Positions 38,846-47,718 are shown, counted from the first letter of the stretch. The stretch: DNA of 64,000 bases from Caballeronia sp. INDeC2 (GCF_023631325.1 NZ_JALQDG010000012.1:124001-188000), one strand, 5' to 3'. Notes: generated from the letters alone by a model not told the origin. Made by a program: numbers and translations.

Positions 38846-39180
38846 CGGCCACAAGCAGCCTTTCAAACCTCGTGCCGCCTCGTCATTCAGACGACCGCTC
38901 CTATCAGGGAGCGGACATGTTCAGGGTTCATTCGGAAGGAAGCCGGATGGCCATTGCAATTACTCGCCTGGCTGCGTCTGATATGCAGCGAGGCTGCTCG
39001 TGTATAAGGGTCCTAGGACAAGAACGGGCATGATCGCGCCCATAGTCCAAGTGTGTGAATTTGCTAGGCAGCAAGGTTATACATTGACGGGCTGATGTTT
39101 CACCAGACGAAGCACCGACCGGACCTGACGACATGCGCCTGCATAGAACTTGAACAGACTGCTGATGCAAAGGTAGAGCA
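38846..39180. other. Leader region of the pnbR-like gene
   Basis: No gene is evident. A dyad ATGC-GCCT-GCAT lies near 39133, about 40 bp before the LysR start, and could be an autoregulatory site. Nothing else is seen. Confidence 0.35.
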
Positions 39181-40146
39181 ATGGCGATGAGTAACCTCGA
39201 TCTGAATTTGCTTCGTGTGTTTGATGCGATCCTTCGGGAACGGAACGTTCTTCGTGCAAGCGAGGCGATCAATCTGAGTCCGTCCGCAGTCAGCCACGCT
39301 CTTTCGCGTCTCCGAGCGTTTCTTGACGATGATCTGTTTGTGCGAACGGCTGCCGGAATGGAACCCACGACACGTGCGCTGGAGATGGCGCCGCTCGTAC
39401 GGGATGCGCTTGTGGTCATTGAGCGTGCAATCGGGCCGAAGCAGTTCGAACCCGCCAGCACGCAGCGGCAATTTTGCATCGCGGCGACCGACTACGTCAC
39501 CGCGGTGATATTGCCCGAATTCCTTCATGGGACGTCGCTCGCGGCGCCCAACGCGAGTGTCACGCTATTGCCAGCGAGCAGGATCGACTTGACCACACAG
39601 ATCGATGTCGGCCGGGTCGAGATTGCGCTTGGATCGTTTTCGAACATGCCATCTCGTATTCGGGAAAAGGTCCTGTTCGAAGAACGGGACATGATGGTTA
39701 TCGCTTCCGATCACCCGCTCGCGGGACGCAAAATTCGTTTAAGAGATTTCGCCAGTCTACCGCTGCTGGTGGTTTCTACAGGAGGGGCCGAAGATGGCTT
39801 CCTCTCCGAGCGCGGACTGACCAGGAGGACAGAGATGTTCGACCGCACCGCGCTGGTGGCGGCGTTCGAATCGGTCGGCAAACGGCCGGAATTCAGGGTC
39901 GTCCAACCTCATTTCCTGGCTATCCCGAGCTTGCTGGCCGGGACGCGAATGGCAGCGGTCGTTCCTGCTTCGCTCGCCAGGTTTTTCGTGAAATCGGGCA
40001 CGGTGTACGCGGCAGAATTACCGTGGGAGCCGACGACGCGCGCGCTGCAGATGATCTGGCACGAACGGCACACTGAGGATCAGGGCCATGCCTGGCTGCG
40101 CACCGTGTTGGCAGACGCCGCCCTGACTGCGTCGAGTGCCAAATAG
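39181..40146 (+). CDS. LysR-family regulator, probable 4-nitrobenzoate regulator (PnbR-like)
   Basis: This 321-residue NodD/PnbR-class LysR protein begins MSNLDLNLLRVFDAILRERN with a helix-turn-helix (ASEAINLSPSAVSHALSRLR), then an inducer-binding domain (RQFCIAATDYVTAVILPEFL, VEIALGSF). It lies directly before, and in the same direction as, the nitroreductase gene; the pnbB gene is further on, converging. A matching T-N11-A dyad lies upstream of both structural genes. The PnbR assignment rests on context. Confidence 0.85.
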   Translation: MAMSNLDLNLLRVFDAILRERNVLRASEAINLSPSAVSHALSRLRAFLDDDLFVRTAAGMEPTTRALEMAPLVRDALVVIERAIGPKQFEPASTQRQFCIAATDYVTAVILPEFLHGTSLAAPNASVTLLPASRIDLTTQIDVGRVEIALGSFSNMPSRIREKVLFEERDMMVIASDHPLAGRKIRLRDFASLPLLVVSTGGAEDGFLSERGLTRRTEMFDRTALVAAFESVGKRPEFRVVQPHFLAIPSLLAGTRMAAVVPASLARFFVKSGTVYAAELPWEPTTRALQMIWHERHTEDQGHAWLRTVLADAALTASSAK

Positions 40147-40172
40147 GGCTGCTGGGCGTAGGCATACCCAGC

Positions 40173-40187
40173 TGCATTACATGCATT
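40173..40187. promoter_or_regulatory. Candidate LysR operator upstream of the nitroreductase
   Basis: TGCAT-TAC-ATGCA (40173-40185) is a perfect dyad in the T-N11-A form of LysR boxes, followed by TT. The same motif recurs upstream of pnbB. It lies 82 bp before the nitroreductase start, about where activators of this family bind. Confidence 0.6.
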
Positions 40188-40268
40188 TGGCTCTTACGAA
40201 AAATGCACTTCTGAGATTCAGACTCGCCGTGTAGCCTTCAATCAGGAATCCATTGAAGGGCTATTTAT

Positions 40269-40976
40269 ATGTTCACCGACGATATCGAAACGGCACATGA
40301 ATTGACCGACCTCGAAAGAATCATGATGAGCCGATTTGCCAACCGGTTCTATCTGAATCGCGAGGTTGATCCGGCAATCGTAAAGGGAATTCTCAATTCT
40401 GCGCGTTACGCCGCAACGGGTGCGAACGTGCAGCCCTGGCGCGTTCACGTCACGGCAGGCAACGCAAAAGAGCGGCTGATCAATGCGATCAGTGCAGCGC
40501 ACGAAGCGTCGCCAGGCGATCACTCATCCGAATATCGCTACCTTCCGGAGGCTTTGCCCGAACCGTTTGCGGCGCGTCTACGCGAGTTCGGCACGGTATT
40601 CTTCGGGTCTCTGGGTATCGGCCGGGAAGACGTTGCAGCGCGGGCAGCAAATACCGCGCGGAATTGCCGATTCTTTGACGCGCCAGTCGCTTTGATCTTT
40701 ACGATCGATCGGCGTCTCGAGAAGGGCAGCTGGCTGGACCTCGGCATGTTCATCCAGAACGTCATGCTCGCGGCAAAGGCGCGGGGGCTGGACACGTGTA
40801 TCCAGGAGTTTCTTTCGCGTTATCACGCCGTCATTCGAGAAGAGCTGACTCTTGGCCCCGAAGAGCTGGTGGTCTGCACGATGGCAATGGGTTACGGCGA
40901 TCCGGACTGGGCAAAGCGACGCCCGCAGATGCCAAAGGTATCCGCTGACGAGTTCGCATCGTTTTACGGGCTCTGA
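40269..40976 (+). CDS. pnbA: Nitroreductase family protein, probable 4-nitrobenzoate reductase
   Basis: This FMN-dependent nitroreductase (235 aa) has the Arg/Asn-rich FMN loop SRFANRFYLNREVD, SARYAATGANVQPW, WLDLGMFIQNVMLAAKARGLDTCIQE and the C-terminal MAMGYGDPD. With the hydroxylaminobenzoate lyase gene next door, the likely reaction is 4-nitrobenzoate to 4-hydroxylaminobenzoate. Sequence alone only supports the broad nitroreductase family; the symbol rests on neighbours. Confidence 0.8.
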   Translation: MFTDDIETAHELTDLERIMMSRFANRFYLNREVDPAIVKGILNSARYAATGANVQPWRVHVTAGNAKERLINAISAAHEASPGDHSSEYRYLPEALPEPFAARLREFGTVFFGSLGIGREDVAARAANTARNCRFFDAPVALIFTIDRRLEKGSWLDLGMFIQNVMLAAKARGLDTCIQEFLSRYHAVIREELTLGPEELVVCTMAMGYGDPDWAKRRPQMPKVSADEFASFYGL

Positions 40977-40980
40977 AGAT

Positions 40981-41017
40981 GCACCGACGTTTTCGGGTTT
41001 AGAAACGTCGATGGTGC
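40981..41017. terminator. Imperfect hairpin between pnbA and pnbB
   Basis: GCACC-GACGTTT pairs with AAACGTC-(GAT)-GGTGC around a ten-base loop. It lies between converging genes and has no T-run, so a weak or bidirectional stop is the most that can be said. Confidence 0.4.
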
Positions 41018-41177
41018 CCGAACATGGCGGTTCGCGTGTTCGGGACGACAGCTGCAGAAAACGACGGGGAGTTTGCGGACCGGTGTCTGCGTGAACTCTT
41101 GCGTGATCGCGAGGCGGGCAGCAATTGGCTTCGATCTAGTGACGTGGGCAGCACGCCAGGCCGCGTCACTGGTCGAC

Positions 41178-41729
41178 TCACTGAACCGAGGGCTTGACGT
41201 CGTACGCGATTCGCCCTGCTGGCAAGAAGAACAAAGCAATCACAGCGCCACCTTTCGCTTCCGGGAAATGATGGCTTCCCGGGGCAGGCGCGGTCCAGCC
41301 TCCATAGCACCATCCGTTTGGACCCGCGAGTGCTGCGCCCTCATTGAGCGGCACGACGAGATTGAACTCGCCATAAGGATGCGAGTGGTAGTCACCGCGG
41401 AACGCGCCTTCCGGGTTGTCCTGCGTGTTGTCGGTACTGTCCATCAGTACGGCGGTGATGCTGAAAAAGAATGTTTCCGCAGTTGGCGAAACGAGTCGCG
41501 CGCGGCGATATTTTGGGCCGGAAATCTCGACGTCGGCTGCCCAGCCTTCTTTAACGCCCAGCGTAATCAGGCGTGCAAGGTCAATGTACAGCTGGCTGTC
41601 GACGCCGTATTTGGCATTGAGCCATTGCTCCACCTCCGTGCCCGCCGTCATCTCTCTTACTTCTTCGAGGAACGGCAGGCAACACGCGATCAGCTGATCT
41701 CTGGTGTGTGCAGTGGGTGCTTCGGACAT
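41178..41729 (-). CDS. pnbB: 4-hydroxylaminobenzoate lyase (DUF4863/PnbB family)
   Basis: This 183-residue protein has the DUF4863 core: AKYGVDSQLYIDLARLI, GWAADVEISGPKYRRARL, GDYHSHPYGEFNLVVPL and NGWCYGGWTAPAPGSHHFPEAKGGAVIALFFLPAGRI, a cupin-like barrel with conserved His residues. In nitrobenzoate degraders PnbB converts 4-hydroxylaminobenzoate to protocatechuate and ammonia. GGAG supports ATG 41729. It converges on the nitroreductase gene. Confidence 0.88.
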   Translation of the reverse strand: MSEAPTAHTRDQLIACCLPFLEEVREMTAGTEVEQWLNAKYGVDSQLYIDLARLITLGVKEGWAADVEISGPKYRRARLVSPTAETFFFSITAVLMDSTDNTQDNPEGAFRGDYHSHPYGEFNLVVPLNEGAALAGPNGWCYGGWTAPAPGSHHFPEAKGGAVIALFFLPAGRIAYDVKPSVQ

Positions 41730-42125
41730 TCGCTTTCTCCTTGATTTGATAGCTTTGCACATCGCCGCTTTTCCTGCGTGCGTCCGGTGTGCTTCAGCAA
41801 TTCCAAGATGCCATGTCGAAGCTCGCTGAGGAAGCGAAAGTTGTGCAGAGGCCCAGTGCATGTCATGCATTGTCAGGCCGAAGCCCATTCCGGTGAAGGC
41901 ACCGGAAGCTTAAGGAGTGCGCAGTGTGACGCGTGATGTCACATTCGTTGCTCCTGCCGCCGTACTCGCTCAACCCGCAGCGTGCGAGGACCACGTTGCC
42001 GACCGACCCTCGTCGCGCTATCTGAATTTCTCGCTACCGGTTCAGCCGTGCTTGTGCCGCGTCGTTGCACATGCACGCGCAGCGCGAGTCGTTCCTATTT
42101 GGGCTGTACAAGCCCGAAAGGCGTT
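41730..42125. other. pnbB upstream region
   Basis: About 400 bp without a supported gene. It holds the pnbB promoter and a LysR-type dyad at 41857-41871. No other structure was recognised. Confidence 0.45.
41857..41871. promoter_or_regulatory. Candidate LysR operator upstream of pnbB
   Basis: TGCAT-GTC-ATGCA (41857-41869) repeats the perfect T-N11-A dyad found before the nitroreductase gene, again followed by TT. The centre bases differ while the arms are identical, as expected for a shared binding site. It lies about 130 bp upstream of the pnbB start. Confidence 0.6.
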
Positions 42126-42581
42126 TTACTGTTCCATCACGGCCTGAGGTGTGTTCCGGAAGCTAATCGCCATACGGTTATAGGTATTCATCAGGGTGAC
42201 GGCGATGGTCAGGTCCACCAGCTCGCGTTCATTGAACACGGCGCGGGCAGCCTCATAGGCCGCGTCCGGTACACCAGTCTGCGCCACGAGGGTTACTGAT
42301 TCGGCCCAGGCGAGGGCTGCACGCTCGCGGTCGTCGAACAGATGGCCCGCTTCCCTCCATGCCTGCACGAGTGCGAGCTTTTCGACCTTCATGCCTTTTT
42401 GGAGGAGGTCGCGCTTATGCATGTCGAGGCAATAAGCGCAGCTGTTGATCTGCGAGACGCGCAGGTAGACGAGGTCCACAAGAACCGGCGACAGGTCGCT
42501 CTGCATGACGTATCCGTAGACGCCGCCAAGTGCTTTGACGCCCGCGGGGGCAATCTGGGTATAGTCGAGACGCTTGCTCAT
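42126..42581 (-). CDS. Carboxymuconolactone decarboxylase/AhpD-family protein
   Basis: This 151-residue all-helical protein carries the AhpD-type redox motif INSCAYCLDMHKRD (CxxC-x3-H), typical of the alkylhydroperoxidase-like branch rather than the true decarboxylase. ALAWAESVT and LVDLTIAVTLMNTYNRMAISF complete the fold. AAGGAG precedes ATG 42581. The next gene upstream, 24 bp away, is an exported cupin; the two are probably co-transcribed and may act in peroxide or quinone defence (inference). Confidence 0.88.
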   Translation of the reverse strand: MSKRLDYTQIAPAGVKALGGVYGYVMQSDLSPVLVDLVYLRVSQINSCAYCLDMHKRDLLQKGMKVEKLALVQAWREAGHLFDDRERAALAWAESVTLVAQTGVPDAAYEAARAVFNERELVDLTIAVTLMNTYNRMAISFRNTPQAVMEQ

Positions 42582-42605
42582 GATGTAACTCCTTGATGCG
42601 GTGAT

Positions 42606-43022
42606 TTACTTGATGGGGGTAGTAAGGGCGTGGTCGTTGCTGTCCGCGACAAAGACGGCGAGCAGCTTCGCAGGCTTTGTTTCACTCGCGTTGCGGCTTA
42701 TGCGGTGAACGGCGCCAGGCTCCTCGAAGAAGCTCTCGCCGGCGCGGTAGACGCGCTTGGGACCATCACCCACCTGCGACTCGATCTCGCCTGATACGAC
42801 ATAGGCATAGATGAAAGCTGATCCCGCATGCCTGTGTGCGGGCGACGCCGCACCCGGTGGATAATCGACGACGACGGCCGTCAACGACTTCCCCGGAAGG
42901 TTGGGAATCGTGTGCTGAAAGTTGGGTGTGACGGTTTCGGCCCCGCCATGCGCCGAGGCCGGCACGGCGACGGCGTAGGCCATGGCTGTACCGGCGGCTC
43001 TAACGATGGATCGGATGTTCAT
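42606..43022 (-). CDS. Exported cupin-domain protein
   Basis: This 138-residue protein has a signal peptide (RAAGTAMAYAVAVPASAHG) and a single cupin barrel: PPGAASPAHRHAGSAFIYAYVVSGEIESQVG and ESFFEEPGAVHRISRN. The two His of PAHRH and a later His could bind metal. AAGGA upstream supports ATG 43022. Substrate unknown; the small exported cupins next to CMD-family proteins are common in Burkholderiaceae. Confidence 0.85.
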   Translation of the reverse strand: MNIRSIVRAAGTAMAYAVAVPASAHGGAETVTPNFQHTIPNLPGKSLTAVVVDYPPGAASPAHRHAGSAFIYAYVVSGEIESQVGDGPKRVYRAGESFFEEPGAVHRISRNASETKPAKLLAVFVADSNDHALTTPIK

Positions 43023-43139
43023 GATGTCTAGATCCTTTGTGTTCCACCATTGTGAGGTGACGATGGGGGCACGCAAAAGCACCAGGAATGAACAATTTCG
43101 ATGCACCAAGAACACTTGAGGGCCGGGGTCGCCGGTCCG

Positions 43140-44549
43140 TCAGTGGCGCCCGAGAACGATTTCCAGCACGCGAGAACAGTTGGCCGCCACCGTCTTTTCA
43201 CTCAAATTCGTGACGCCGAGCAGGAGCCCCTGCTGCCCCGGATTGCTCATGTACCAAGGCGAGAGAGGAACTGGGGCCAGCCCGAACAGCCGCGCCCGGG
43301 AAGCGATATCGATATCCGATATGGATTGAGGCAGCGCAGTCACCACGGTCATGCCCGCGGCGGCCTGGAGTCTGATTGATTCTGAAGCAAGGTCATTCAG
43401 ACAACGAACGAGGGCTGCCTGCCGGGCAGCGTAAAGACGCTTCATTCGCCGCAGATGGCGAAGATAGTGTCCGTCGTGCATGAATTCGGTCACGGCGTGC
43501 TGCACGGATGCAGCCGGGGCAGGCGCAAGGCACACCGCGACGTCGCCGAACCGGCGTGCCATGGACAGCGGAACAACGACAAATCCCAGGCGTAGTGCCG
43601 GGCTGATCGTCTTGCTGAAGGTGCCGATGTGCAGCACCCGACCGTCCTGATCGAGCGACGCCAGCGCCGGTGCGGCCCGTCCTTTTAACTGCAGCTCGCC
43701 GAGATAATCGTCTTCGACGATCCAGGCGTCGTGTTGTTTCGCCCAGCTCAGCAGTGAAATCCGTCGAGCGAGCGACATCGTCATCCCGAGCGGCGCCTGC
43801 TGGCCCGGTGTCACCACCGCGAGGGCGGCTTCGGGCGCAATGCGGGTGCCTGCGTTGATATCGAGCCCGTCCGCGTCCACCGGCACCCCTGCCACGGTCA
43901 TGCCCGCCAGCCCGAGCGCCGTGCGCGTAAGCGGAAAGCCAGGGTCTTCCATCCAGGCCTGTCTGCCTTCTACGCGCAGGGCCCGAATCGCGAGATTGAG
44001 CGCGCCGGAGAATCCCGCCGTGACGAACACCTGGGAGGGACTGCATCGAAGCCCACGCGAGACGCCAAGATACGCCGCGATCTCCCGTCGCAGGTCCGGA
44101 TCGCCGCGCGGATCGGGGTAGCCGACAGGAGCCGCTGCCGCCCGGCGCGCGGCGCGTACCTGAATGCGCGACCAGAGCTTGAACGGGAAGGCGTCCTGGG
44201 CGGGCACACCCATTTGAAACGCCAAGGGCGCTGTGCTGAAATCGTAGAACAGATCTGGAAGCGGCGCCGCCTCCGGCGACCATCCGGTCGTCGCTGGCAA
44301 GGGCCGCGTGGCTACCCGAGTGCCGGCGGCGCCCAGGCCGATCGCCAACTGCTCATCGATCAGACGCTCGTAGGCGGCACGCACAGTGCCCCGGGACACG
44401 CCGAGCTGGGTGGCTAAATCCGACCAGGAGGGAAGCCGAGCGCCGGCGGCAAGCTGGCCCGACTCGATCGAATCTCGAATCGAGCCGTAAATTTGCGTGG
44501 ACAGCGGGATGCGTCCGGCGCGATTGAGGCTAACAGCGAGCGTTGCCAT
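43140..44549 (-). CDS. MocR/PdxR-type regulator (GntR DNA-binding + aminotransferase-like domain)
   Basis: This 469-residue fusion has residues 12-75 as a GntR winged helix (LSTQIYGSIRDSIESGQLAAGARLPSWSDLATQLGVSRGTVRAAY). The rest is a fold type I aminotransferase-like domain with the PLP lysine in GTFSKTISPALRLGF and the EDDYLGEL segment. Such proteins sense PLP or amino-acid adducts. The ATG at 44549 is used since upstream residues are unrelated. It is divergent from the HD gene and upstream of the cupin-CMD pair, either of which it may control. Confidence 0.92.
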   Translation of the reverse strand: MATLAVSLNRAGRIPLSTQIYGSIRDSIESGQLAAGARLPSWSDLATQLGVSRGTVRAAYERLIDEQLAIGLGAAGTRVATRPLPATTGWSPEAAPLPDLFYDFSTAPLAFQMGVPAQDAFPFKLWSRIQVRAARRAAAAPVGYPDPRGDPDLRREIAAYLGVSRGLRCSPSQVFVTAGFSGALNLAIRALRVEGRQAWMEDPGFPLTRTALGLAGMTVAGVPVDADGLDINAGTRIAPEAALAVVTPGQQAPLGMTMSLARRISLLSWAKQHDAWIVEDDYLGELQLKGRAAPALASLDQDGRVLHIGTFSKTISPALRLGFVVVPLSMARRFGDVAVCLAPAPAASVQHAVTEFMHDGHYLRHLRRMKRLYAARQAALVRCLNDLASESIRLQAAAGMTVVTALPQSISDIDIASRARLFGLAPVPLSPWYMSNPGQQGLLLGVTNLSEKTVAANCSRVLEIVLGRH

Positions 44550-44729
44550 GGACGCGATAGTACATTGGAACTTGTCGATCTTGGGCCTTTCCCGTGACCC
44601 ATGGGAGGCGTAACTTCGCCGGTGTAACGCCTCATAACACTTCCGGCGCAAATTAGCCGATCACGTGTGCCGATCCAGAAGCCAAGCGCGCCGCACGGAT
44701 CGCACGCTCTTTACAGCTCGAGTACCTCG

Positions 44730-45389
44730 ATGAAGCAAGATAAAGCAACGCCTACGAACGAACTGCCCGACGTCGTAATTCCCGACAGTCAACTGGCGCG
44801 GGAGGTAGCCCAACTCATTCGCGACACCGAAAGCGACCTGCTGTTCAACCACTCGACTCGGGTCTACCTATGGGGCGCCCTTTTGGGAAAGAGACAGAAT
44901 GTGGCGTTCGACCCAGAGTTGCTCTACGTCGCAGCCATGTTCCACGACATTGGTTTGACGTCGGCCTACCGCGACAGCGAACTTCGTTTCGAAGTCGACG
45001 GCGCCAACGCCGCGCGAGATTTTCTGCGCAGCCATCATGTCGACGAGGCGGACGTGGCCAAGGTGTGGACCGCTGTAGCGCTCCATACGACGCCCGGCAT
45101 TCCGGAGCACATGCGCGGTGAGATCGCGCTGGTGCAAGCCGGAGCTGGGATGGACGTTGCGGGACGGGGTTTTGATGAGTTTTCTGAGGCACAGCGCGCG
45201 GCCGTGGTCGCAGGCTTTCCGCGCGGCGCTGATTTCGCCGAGAAAATGATCGATGCTTTTTTCGACGGAATGAAGCATCGTCCAGGCACCACGTTCGGCA
45301 CGTTCAACGACGATTTCCTGGCGTACAAGGACCCGGGCTTCAAGCGCGTGGACCTGTGCAGCATCATTTTGAATTCCCGGTGGGGCTGA
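44730..45389 (+). CDS. HD-domain hydrolase
   Basis: This 219-residue HD-superfamily protein has metal ligands visible as LLFNHSTRVYLWG (His), VAAMFHDIGL (His-Asp) and TAVALHTTPGIPEHM (His), the pattern of the cyanamide-hydratase-like/YfdR branch. No second domain. It is divergent from the MocR regulator. The substrate is unknown; nucleotide phosphate or small nitrile-like substrates are known in the superfamily. Confidence 0.85.
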   Translation: MKQDKATPTNELPDVVIPDSQLAREVAQLIRDTESDLLFNHSTRVYLWGALLGKRQNVAFDPELLYVAAMFHDIGLTSAYRDSELRFEVDGANAARDFLRSHHVDEADVAKVWTAVALHTTPGIPEHMRGEIALVQAGAGMDVAGRGFDEFSEAQRAAVVAGFPRGADFAEKMIDAFFDGMKHRPGTTFGTFNDDFLAYKDPGFKRVDLCSIILNSRWG

Positions 45390-45549
45390 CTTCCTCGGCG
45401 GACCGCTCGGGCTCACTCCCACATCTATAGGCTTTCGCAATGCACAGACGTCTGCAATGGCCGACGACATGTCGTCGAGCGACGGTACGGAATGGCCGTT
45501 CCAGTCTGATAGCCGCCCCGAGAACGGCCACGGCCGGACCGGCAGCAAC
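45390..45549. other. Spacer between the HD gene and repeat copy C
   Basis: Contains several short ACGGCCG-type inverted motifs but no gene. Nothing further is seen. Confidence 0.35.
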
Positions 45550-45774
45550 GGCCGAACTGCGGACCCGCCCTCCTTAGCGGCAGCGCTCCTACATCATGAA
45601 ACAGCGCACAGGGAGTTTTGCTTATCCGACACAGGAGTTCAACGCTAGGCGAACCCGTCCCTAAGAAGTTCAAATCCACGTGAATTTGGGGTTCAACGCT
45701 GGATGAGCGAGTCGGTCGCAAAACCGTGCTGGTTGGCCGTACCCTGTTCAAGGTTCGGCGAATTTCGACATCAC
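45550..45774. repeat. Dispersed repeat, copy C (module 1 only)
   Basis: Matches 38245-38479 closely. Four GTTCAA-N8-GA(A/G) motifs start at 45637, 45668, 45691 and 45747, with spacings of 31, 23 and 56 bp, practically the same as copy B. Homology stops abruptly where copy B continues into module 2, which marks a clear module boundary. Confidence 0.85.
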
Positions 45775-45829
45775 GCTACGTAGGACGGGTAAACCCGTGT
45801 TTCGCCGCGATGTCGTCGGCTGGAGGACT

Positions 45830-47137
45830 TCACCTGCTCATGTACCTCTGCGCCAACGCCTCATACAACGGCGGCGCAAACAACCTCGACACCTGACTCG
45901 AAATCAAAGCCGTGGCCATCAGCGACAGCACGAGCGCATGGCCGTTGATCATCTCGATGACGATCACGAACGCCGTAATCGGACTCTGCGTGACCGCGGC
46001 GAGATAGCCCACCATGCCGAGCGCGATCAGCATCGGCAATTGCATGCCGCCGAAGACCTGGTGGAGCGCATTGCCGATGCCCGCTCCGATCGCGAGCGAC
46101 GGCGCGAAAAGTCCTCCGGGCGCGCCCGGGAGATACGAACCGACCATCGACGCCATTTTCAGTAGCGGATAACTCGCGCCGAGCTGTGAATTGCCTTCGA
46201 GCATGCCGCGCGCTTCCGCGTAGCCGCTGCCGAACGTGTGACCGCCCGCGGCGACGCCGATCACGGCGATGATGAGGCCGCACATGGCGCCGAAGGCTAC
46301 CGGATGCGACCGGCGCCAGTCGATCACTCGCGCGGGCATCCAGCGCTGCGTGTTCAGCAATAGCCAGCAGAAAATTCCGCCCGCGACGCCCGTCACTCCG
46401 CCAAGCAGGATGACCGCGAGCGCGAGCGAATCGGGAAAATGCCCGTCCAGTTCGATGGTGCCGAAGTAGGTGTAGTTGCCTTGGAGCGCGAGCGAAACGA
46501 CACCGGCAAAAATGATCGCCGTGATCAGCACGCCGCTGGTGCGCTGCTCGAAGCTGCGCGTGAGCTCTTCGATCGCGAACACCACGCCCGCGAGCGGCGC
46601 ATTGAACGCGGCCGACAACCCGGCGGCTGCCCCCGCGAGCGCCAGCTTGCGCTCCATTGCGCCGCCGCGAATGCTGCGCAAGCGCGACGGATAGAACCGA
46701 CGCAAGCTAAACATGAGCGCCGCGCCGACGTGGATGGTCGGCCCTTCGCGCCCGATGGTGAAGCCGCCGAGAATCGACAGGAACGATACGGCGATCTTGC
46801 CGACCAGAATGCGAATGGTGAGCAGCCGCGGACCGAGTTCCCGCCCGTCGTGCAGCGTCGCGATGACCTGCGGAATGCCGCTGCCTTCCGACCCAGGGAA
46901 GAAGCGGCGCGTCACCCAGACGCCGAATGCGCCGATCGCGGGCGTGATCAGCAAAGGCAGCCACCAGCAGACGGCCGTGAAGCGTAGAAACGTGTCGTAT
47001 CCGAAGTCGATCAGCCGCGCGTACATGACCGCGACGAGCCCGGTCGCGACCGCGCCGAGCCAGAACACGCCGTAGTGCAGCCATAACCGCCTGCCGCGCA
47101 ATATCGTGCGTCGGTCGATGAATCCGGGGATGCGCAT
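45830..47137 (-). CDS. clcA: CLC-family chloride channel/transporter
   Basis: This 435-residue protein with 10-plus membrane segments carries all three CLC filter motifs: GSEGSGIP at 82-89, GREGPTIH at 129-136 (gating Glu) and GGLFAPSLAIG near 330. In bacteria ClcA-type proteins exchange Cl- and H+ or act in acid resistance. The ATG at 47137 has no good ribosome-binding site; an in-frame ATG 11 codons upstream is possible. It is downstream of a MarR gene and near the hypochlorite module. Confidence 0.93.
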   Translation of the reverse strand: MRIPGFIDRRTILRGRRLWLHYGVFWLGAVATGLVAVMYARLIDFGYDTFLRFTAVCWWLPLLITPAIGAFGVWVTRRFFPGSEGSGIPQVIATLHDGRELGPRLLTIRILVGKIAVSFLSILGGFTIGREGPTIHVGAALMFSLRRFYPSRLRSIRGGAMERKLALAGAAAGLSAAFNAPLAGVVFAIEELTRSFEQRTSGVLITAIIFAGVVSLALQGNYTYFGTIELDGHFPDSLALAVILLGGVTGVAGGIFCWLLLNTQRWMPARVIDWRRSHPVAFGAMCGLIIAVIGVAAGGHTFGSGYAEARGMLEGNSQLGASYPLLKMASMVGSYLPGAPGGLFAPSLAIGAGIGNALHQVFGGMQLPMLIALGMVGYLAAVTQSPITAFVIVIEMINGHALVLSLMATALISSQVSRLFAPPLYEALAQRYMSR

Positions 47138-47224
47138 CGGAAAATGCTCGCACTTGAATTTAAGGCACATTGTGACATAAATTCGATTCGACCTTCGATG
47201 CAACCGCGCGCGCGTGCTATCGGC

Positions 47225-47665
47225 TCACTCGCGTCGATCGTCGAATACGTAGCCGAACGATCCGTAGTGCGCCTTGTGTTCGGCCGCGAGCTTGAGCAGA
47301 CATCGCTCGCCTTTCGCCGTCAGATGAACCTGCACCTGTCGACGATCGGTCTTGTCGATCTTGCGCGTGACGAGGCCCGCGGTCTCACATCGCGACACCA
47401 GTGCGGCCGTTCCGTTTGGCGCGGCCTGCAAGCGCTCCGCGAGCTCGCCGACGGTGGCCCACTTGCGCTCGGGAAATCCGCGAACGTGCAGTAGCAATTG
47501 ATATTGAAGCGTGGTGATTCCGGCCGCATTGGAGATCTCTTCCGACACGCGCAGAAACTTGCGCAGCTCGTAACGGAAGAGGGACATCGCTTCCAGATCC
47601 TGCTTGTCCGGAAGCGCGGCTTTCTGTTTCGTGCTCGATGACATGGGGCGACCCTGATTCGACAT
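47225..47665 (-). CDS. MarR-family transcriptional regulator
   Basis: This 146-residue winged-helix regulator has AAGITTLQYQLLLHVRGFP, ATVGELAERLQAAPNGTAALVSRCETAGLV and the wing RKIDKTDRRQVQVHLTAKGERCL. Two cysteines, one at the end of the recognition helix region and one after the wing, could be redox sensors. It lies between clcA and the methionine-rich peptide gene on the same strand, so either could be its target; no operator was identified. Confidence 0.9.
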   Translation of the reverse strand: MSNQGRPMSSSTKQKAALPDKQDLEAMSLFRYELRKFLRVSEEISNAAGITTLQYQLLLHVRGFPERKWATVGELAERLQAAPNGTAALVSRCETAGLVTRKIDKTDRRQVQVHLTAKGERCLLKLAAEHKAHYGSFGYVFDDRRE

Positions 47666-47700
47666 TCATGTTCGCGGATCATACCCAGTCCTGAAGACGC

Positions 47701-47718
47701 GGGCGTGCCGTCACGCCC
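47701..47718. terminator. Hairpin after the methionine-rich peptide gene
   Basis: GGGCGTG-CCGT-CACGCCC is a perfect 7-bp stem located 14 bp past the mrpX-like stop. Only a short T-containing stretch follows on the minus strand, so it is a weak intrinsic terminator candidate. Confidence 0.5.
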
